Origin: Bacillota bacterium
Lineage (GTDB): Bacteria > Bacillota > Clostridia > Lachnospirales > Lachnospiraceae
DNA length: 64,000 nt
Assembly (NCBI GenBank): GCA_023410575.1
Contig: JAEYPP010000057.1
Location: forward strand, 1-64,000
Reading direction: 5' to 3'
Below the pieces are notes generated by a model. The model saw only the letters and a list, made by a program, of their open reading frames with translations, was not told where the DNA came from and did not search any database. Numbering within the stretch: the first letter of the stretch is position 1; each line of letters begins with the position of its first letter. A program made the translations under genes and the position numbers. This document shows, piece by piece, positions 61,762-64,000 of this stretch.

Positions 61762-63039
61762 TCAATGACGATGTGCTAATTCTGTCATGATATCCTCCCA
61801 ATCAAGACCACGTTCTGCCATTAAAACCATCATATGATATAAGAAATCTGCAATTTCATATTTTAATTCTTCGGCACTTGGATTTTTCGCTGCAATCACG
61901 ATCTCAGTTGCTTCCTCACCACATTTTTTTAATATTTTATCGATTCCCTTATCAAATAAATAGTTCGTATAGGATCCTTCCTTTGGATGCTCCTTACGGT
62001 CTAAAATTACACGAAATACTTCATTAAAAACAGTAGTAGGACTCATATCTTCATATTCTTTTTTTACTAAATTATTAAAAAAGCAGGAATGATTACCTGT
62101 ATGACAAGCTGGACCAACCTGCATAACCTTAGCTAGGATGGTATCACGATCACAATCCAAACTTAATGATCTAACATATTGATAATGTCCTGATGTCTCA
62201 CCTTTTAGCCACAATTCATGTCGACTTCTTGAATAATATGTCATCTTTCCAGTTTCAATCGTTTTTTGATAGGATTCAGCGTTCATATACGCTACCATTA
62301 AAACTTCCTTCGTTTTATAATCTTGAACAACACAAGGAATCAATCCATTCTCGTCTACTTTAAACTCAGAAAACGGAATTTCACTTTCAAAGGTATCCAT
62401 TGCAATTCCAACACTTTTTAAGAAACGCTTAATCTTATTAATATCTTTGTTTTCATAATAGTTTGTTGCAACACCAACAACATTATCAAGACCAATTAAT
62501 GTTTCCATATCATTTCGTAACAAACTATCCCGAATATAAATTGGCAAACAAGCCTTTGCTATCTTATTTAAAACACTATCCGACATATAAACATGTTTTA
62601 ACAAAGCTGCATTTGCTCCAAGTTCTTTAAACTTAGAAAGTATAGTTTCATCTGATAAAGCACCTTCATTTTTCTCTGAGCTTTCATCAAACTCCACAAT
62701 GATTTTATCATTTCCAAAACGATTGGAAGCCTCTTTAACAACAGTTTCATCTACTAGTTTTGCATAAGGAATCACAACACGAATTGCTCCCGTATAGAAT
62801 GCTTTTTTTACATCTTCCAGTCGTTTCACATAGCATCCAATCATAACAGGAATTTCAACCGCTTTAACGACACGCTTAACGGTAAATAAAAAATCTTCGC
62901 GTTCTATCTCATCAGAAGAATAATTATAGATAAATAATTCATCCGCTCCATTTCTCTCATATGCAATTGCACTTTTAACGACACTGTCTTCTAATTCGTT
63001 TTCTGCATTGATGTATGGTATGATCTTTTTCCCTGACAT
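61762..63039 (-). CDS. hisIE: Phosphoribosyl-AMP cyclohydrolase / phosphoribosyl-ATP pyrophosphatase fused behind a degenerate HisF-like barrel
   Basis: The 425-residue protein has three parts. Residues about 1-205 follow the HisF barrel (KKIIPYINAENELEDSVVKS, VEIPVMIGCYVKRLEDVKKA), but the first catalytic Asp is Asn and the glycine-rich phosphate loops (GGG, SGGAG) are replaced, so it is likely not a synthase. Residues about 225-320 are HisI (TYYSRSRHELWLKGETSG, LDCDRDTILAKVMQVGPACH with metal ligands). Residues about 330-425 are HisE (GEEATEIVIAAKNPSAEELK and YEIADFLYHMMVLM). It performs steps 2 and 3 of histidine synthesis. The AAAGGAG site overlaps the hisA stop, so it is in the his operon. 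A genuine hisF was not seen in the window. Confidence 0.88.
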   Translation of the reverse strand: MSGKKIIPYINAENELEDSVVKSAIAYERNGADELFIYNYSSDEIEREDFLFTVKRVVKAVEIPVMIGCYVKRLEDVKKAFYTGAIRVVIPYAKLVDETVVKEASNRFGNDKIIVEFDESSEKNEGALSDETILSKFKELGANAALLKHVYMSDSVLNKIAKACLPIYIRDSLLRNDMETLIGLDNVVGVATNYYENKDINKIKRFLKSVGIAMDTFESEIPFSEFKVDENGLIPCVVQDYKTKEVLMVAYMNAESYQKTIETGKMTYYSRSRHELWLKGETSGHYQYVRSLSLDCDRDTILAKVMQVGPACHTGNHSCFFNNLVKKEYEDMSPTTVFNEVFRVILDRKEHPKEGSYTNYLFDKGIDKILKKCGEEATEIVIAAKNPSAEELKYEIADFLYHMMVLMAERGLDWEDIMTELAHRH

Positions 63040-63052
63040 TCTTCTAACTCCT

Positions 63053-63787
63053 TTACTTGTCTAAGCTGTTCATTTCAAATAGCTGAACTGCTTTATCTAA
63101 TTCAATTCGTTTTTCATATAGAGCTTTTCCAATGATTGCTCCAGATACATGAATCATAGATAATTCCTCAAGATCCTTCATACAAGAGACCCCACCTGAA
63201 GCAATAATATTCAAACTAGTTGCATCTACCATTGCTTTTGTATGTTCAATATTAGGTCCTTGTAACATACCATCTTTCGAAATGTCTGTATAAACAATAT
63301 TCTTAACCCCCATGTCTCTCATTTCAAGAGCAAGTGAGACAGCATTATAATTACTAACCTTCTCCCAACCTTCAATAGCAACCATACCACTCTTTGCATC
63401 AATTCCAACTACAATTTGATCTGCCCCGAAGATAGAGATAAGCTCACGAACAAATTGAGGATTTTCCACTGCTTTTGTTCCAATAATTACTCGAGTTACC
63501 CCAAGGCTTAGCTTATGTTCAATATCCTGAATGGAACGAATTCCACCACCAACTTGTATTGGAATATTTACGGTATTTGCTATCTCCTTTATAACCTCAT
63601 CATTAACACCGTGGCCCACCAAAGCACCATCTAAATCAACAAGGTGAATATAGGATGCACCTAACCTTTCCCATTCTGCCGCAACTTGAGCAGGAAAATG
63701 AGAATATACTTCTATATCATGAAACTGTCCTTGTCTTAATCTTACACATTGTCCATTTTTAATGTCGATTGCTGGATATAATCTCAT
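63053..63787 (-). CDS. hisA: ProFAR isomerase
   Basis: The 244-residue HisA barrel converts ProFAR to PRFAR. MRLYPAIDIKNGQCVRLRQG holds the catalytic Asp, IPIQVGGGIRSIQDIEHKLS the first phosphate loop, VYTDISKDGMLQGPNIEHTK the second Asp and IIASGGVSCMKDLEEL the second phosphate loop. It has an AAAGGAG site, 14 nt behind hisB. Confidence 0.97.
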   Translation of the reverse strand: MRLYPAIDIKNGQCVRLRQGQFHDIEVYSHFPAQVAAEWERLGASYIHLVDLDGALVGHGVNDEVIKEIANTVNIPIQVGGGIRSIQDIEHKLSLGVTRVIIGTKAVENPQFVRELISIFGADQIVVGIDAKSGMVAIEGWEKVSNYNAVSLALEMRDMGVKNIVYTDISKDGMLQGPNIEHTKAMVDATSLNIIASGGVSCMKDLEELSMIHVSGAIIGKALYEKRIELDKAVQLFEMNSLDK

Positions 63788-63801
63788 CGCAAACTCCTTT
63801 C

Positions 63802-64000
63802 TTATTCTACTGTACCTTTGGTCGATAAAACCCCTTTTATCCGTATATCATTGGATGAAGCTTCATCCAATGCTTTTGCAAAAGCTTTAAACATTGCTTC
63901 AATTATATGATGATTGTTCGTACCGTCCATTTGTTTTAAATGTAAGTTCATACCTGCACTATAAGAGATTGCATAGAAAAATTCGCGAACAAGTTCCGTA
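63802..64000 (-). CDS. hisB: Imidazoleglycerol-phosphate dehydratase, C-terminal part
   Basis: The minus-strand frame from the right edge reads ELVREFFYAISYSAGMNLHL, then GTNNHHIIEAMFKAFAKALD and ends VLSTKGTVE with TAA at 63802. GTNNHHIIE is the metal-binding His signature of HisB, and STKG is its usual end. Only the last 65 or so codons lie in the window. It is directly upstream of hisA; hisH, normally between them, is absent at this place. Confidence 0.92.
   Translation of the reverse strand, partial: TELVREFFYAISYSAGMNLHLKQMDGTNNHHIIEAMFKAFAKALDEASSNDIRIKGVLSTKGTVE

Noticed and set aside
61762..63039. Active HisF in the fused his protein
   Set aside because: The first catalytic Asp and both glycine-rich phosphate loops are missing.

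Overview
The window is AT-rich, low-GC Firmicute DNA, with strong GGAGG-type ribosome binding sites. Gene content (inferred from recognised families, no search run) points to a plant-polysaccharide-degrading Lachnospiraceae (Clostridium cluster XIVa), most like Lachnoclostridium phytofermentans. Roughly the right half is core housekeeping in an order related to the Bacillus rimP-nusA-infB-rbfA-truB-ribF-rpsO-pnp-M16-tepA-ftsK series, all on the minus strand.

Left part (1-22.7 kb): a pectin and rhamnogalacturonan locus. It holds a LplB/LplC-type ABC importer with its lipoprotein (1842-5362, minus), a divergent YesS-like membrane AraC regulator with a CE12 rhamnogalacturonan acetylesterase (5850-8893, plus), then a decayed stretch (8.9-10.5 kb) with relics of a GH43 enzyme, a replication protein and a GH28 tail. 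After an alpha/beta hydrolase come GH28, a degenerate GH105-like protein, kduI, kdgK, uxaA and uxaB (minus), a divergent LacI regulator and uxaC. Together UxaC, UxaB, UxaA and KdgK take galacturonate to 2-keto-3-deoxy-6-phosphogluconate. KduI feeds in unsaturated uronates. The KDPG aldolase and KduD are not in the window. Two LacI-type palindromes sit in the uxaB/lacI intergenic region, one right behind a strong uxaB promoter.

Middle (22.7-48 kb): a lipoprotein, pyrBI, fhs, two tandem ATP-grasp ligases, ftsK/spoIIIE, uppP, a TepA-like ClpP-fold protease with an asparagine-rich minisatellite, an M16 protease, a membrane-anchored EIIA-Glc-like protein without its histidine, a PHP phosphoesterase, pnp, folC, folT with a tetrahydrofolate riboswitch, a flavodoxin, and two tandem BspA-like leucine-rich secreted proteins.

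Right (48-64 kb): rpsO, a Na/Pi cotransporter, a MocR regulator, ribF-truB-nrnA-rbfA-infB-ylxQ-ylxR-nusA-rimP, birA, a 43-residue membrane protein, and the his operon. There hisI-hisE is fused behind a degenerate HisF-like barrel, with hisA and the end of hisB upstream.

The most unusual signals are two families of intergenic palindromic repeats. Family A has four copies of a 180-275 bp multi-tier hairpin with terminal inverted repeats; three copies start within about 10 nt of a stop codon. Family B has five copies of a conserved GC-rich hairpin core whose flanking arms differ in every copy yet stay self-complementary, sometimes reaching to the neighbouring stop codons. No tRNA, rRNA, CRISPR array or intact transposase gene was seen.
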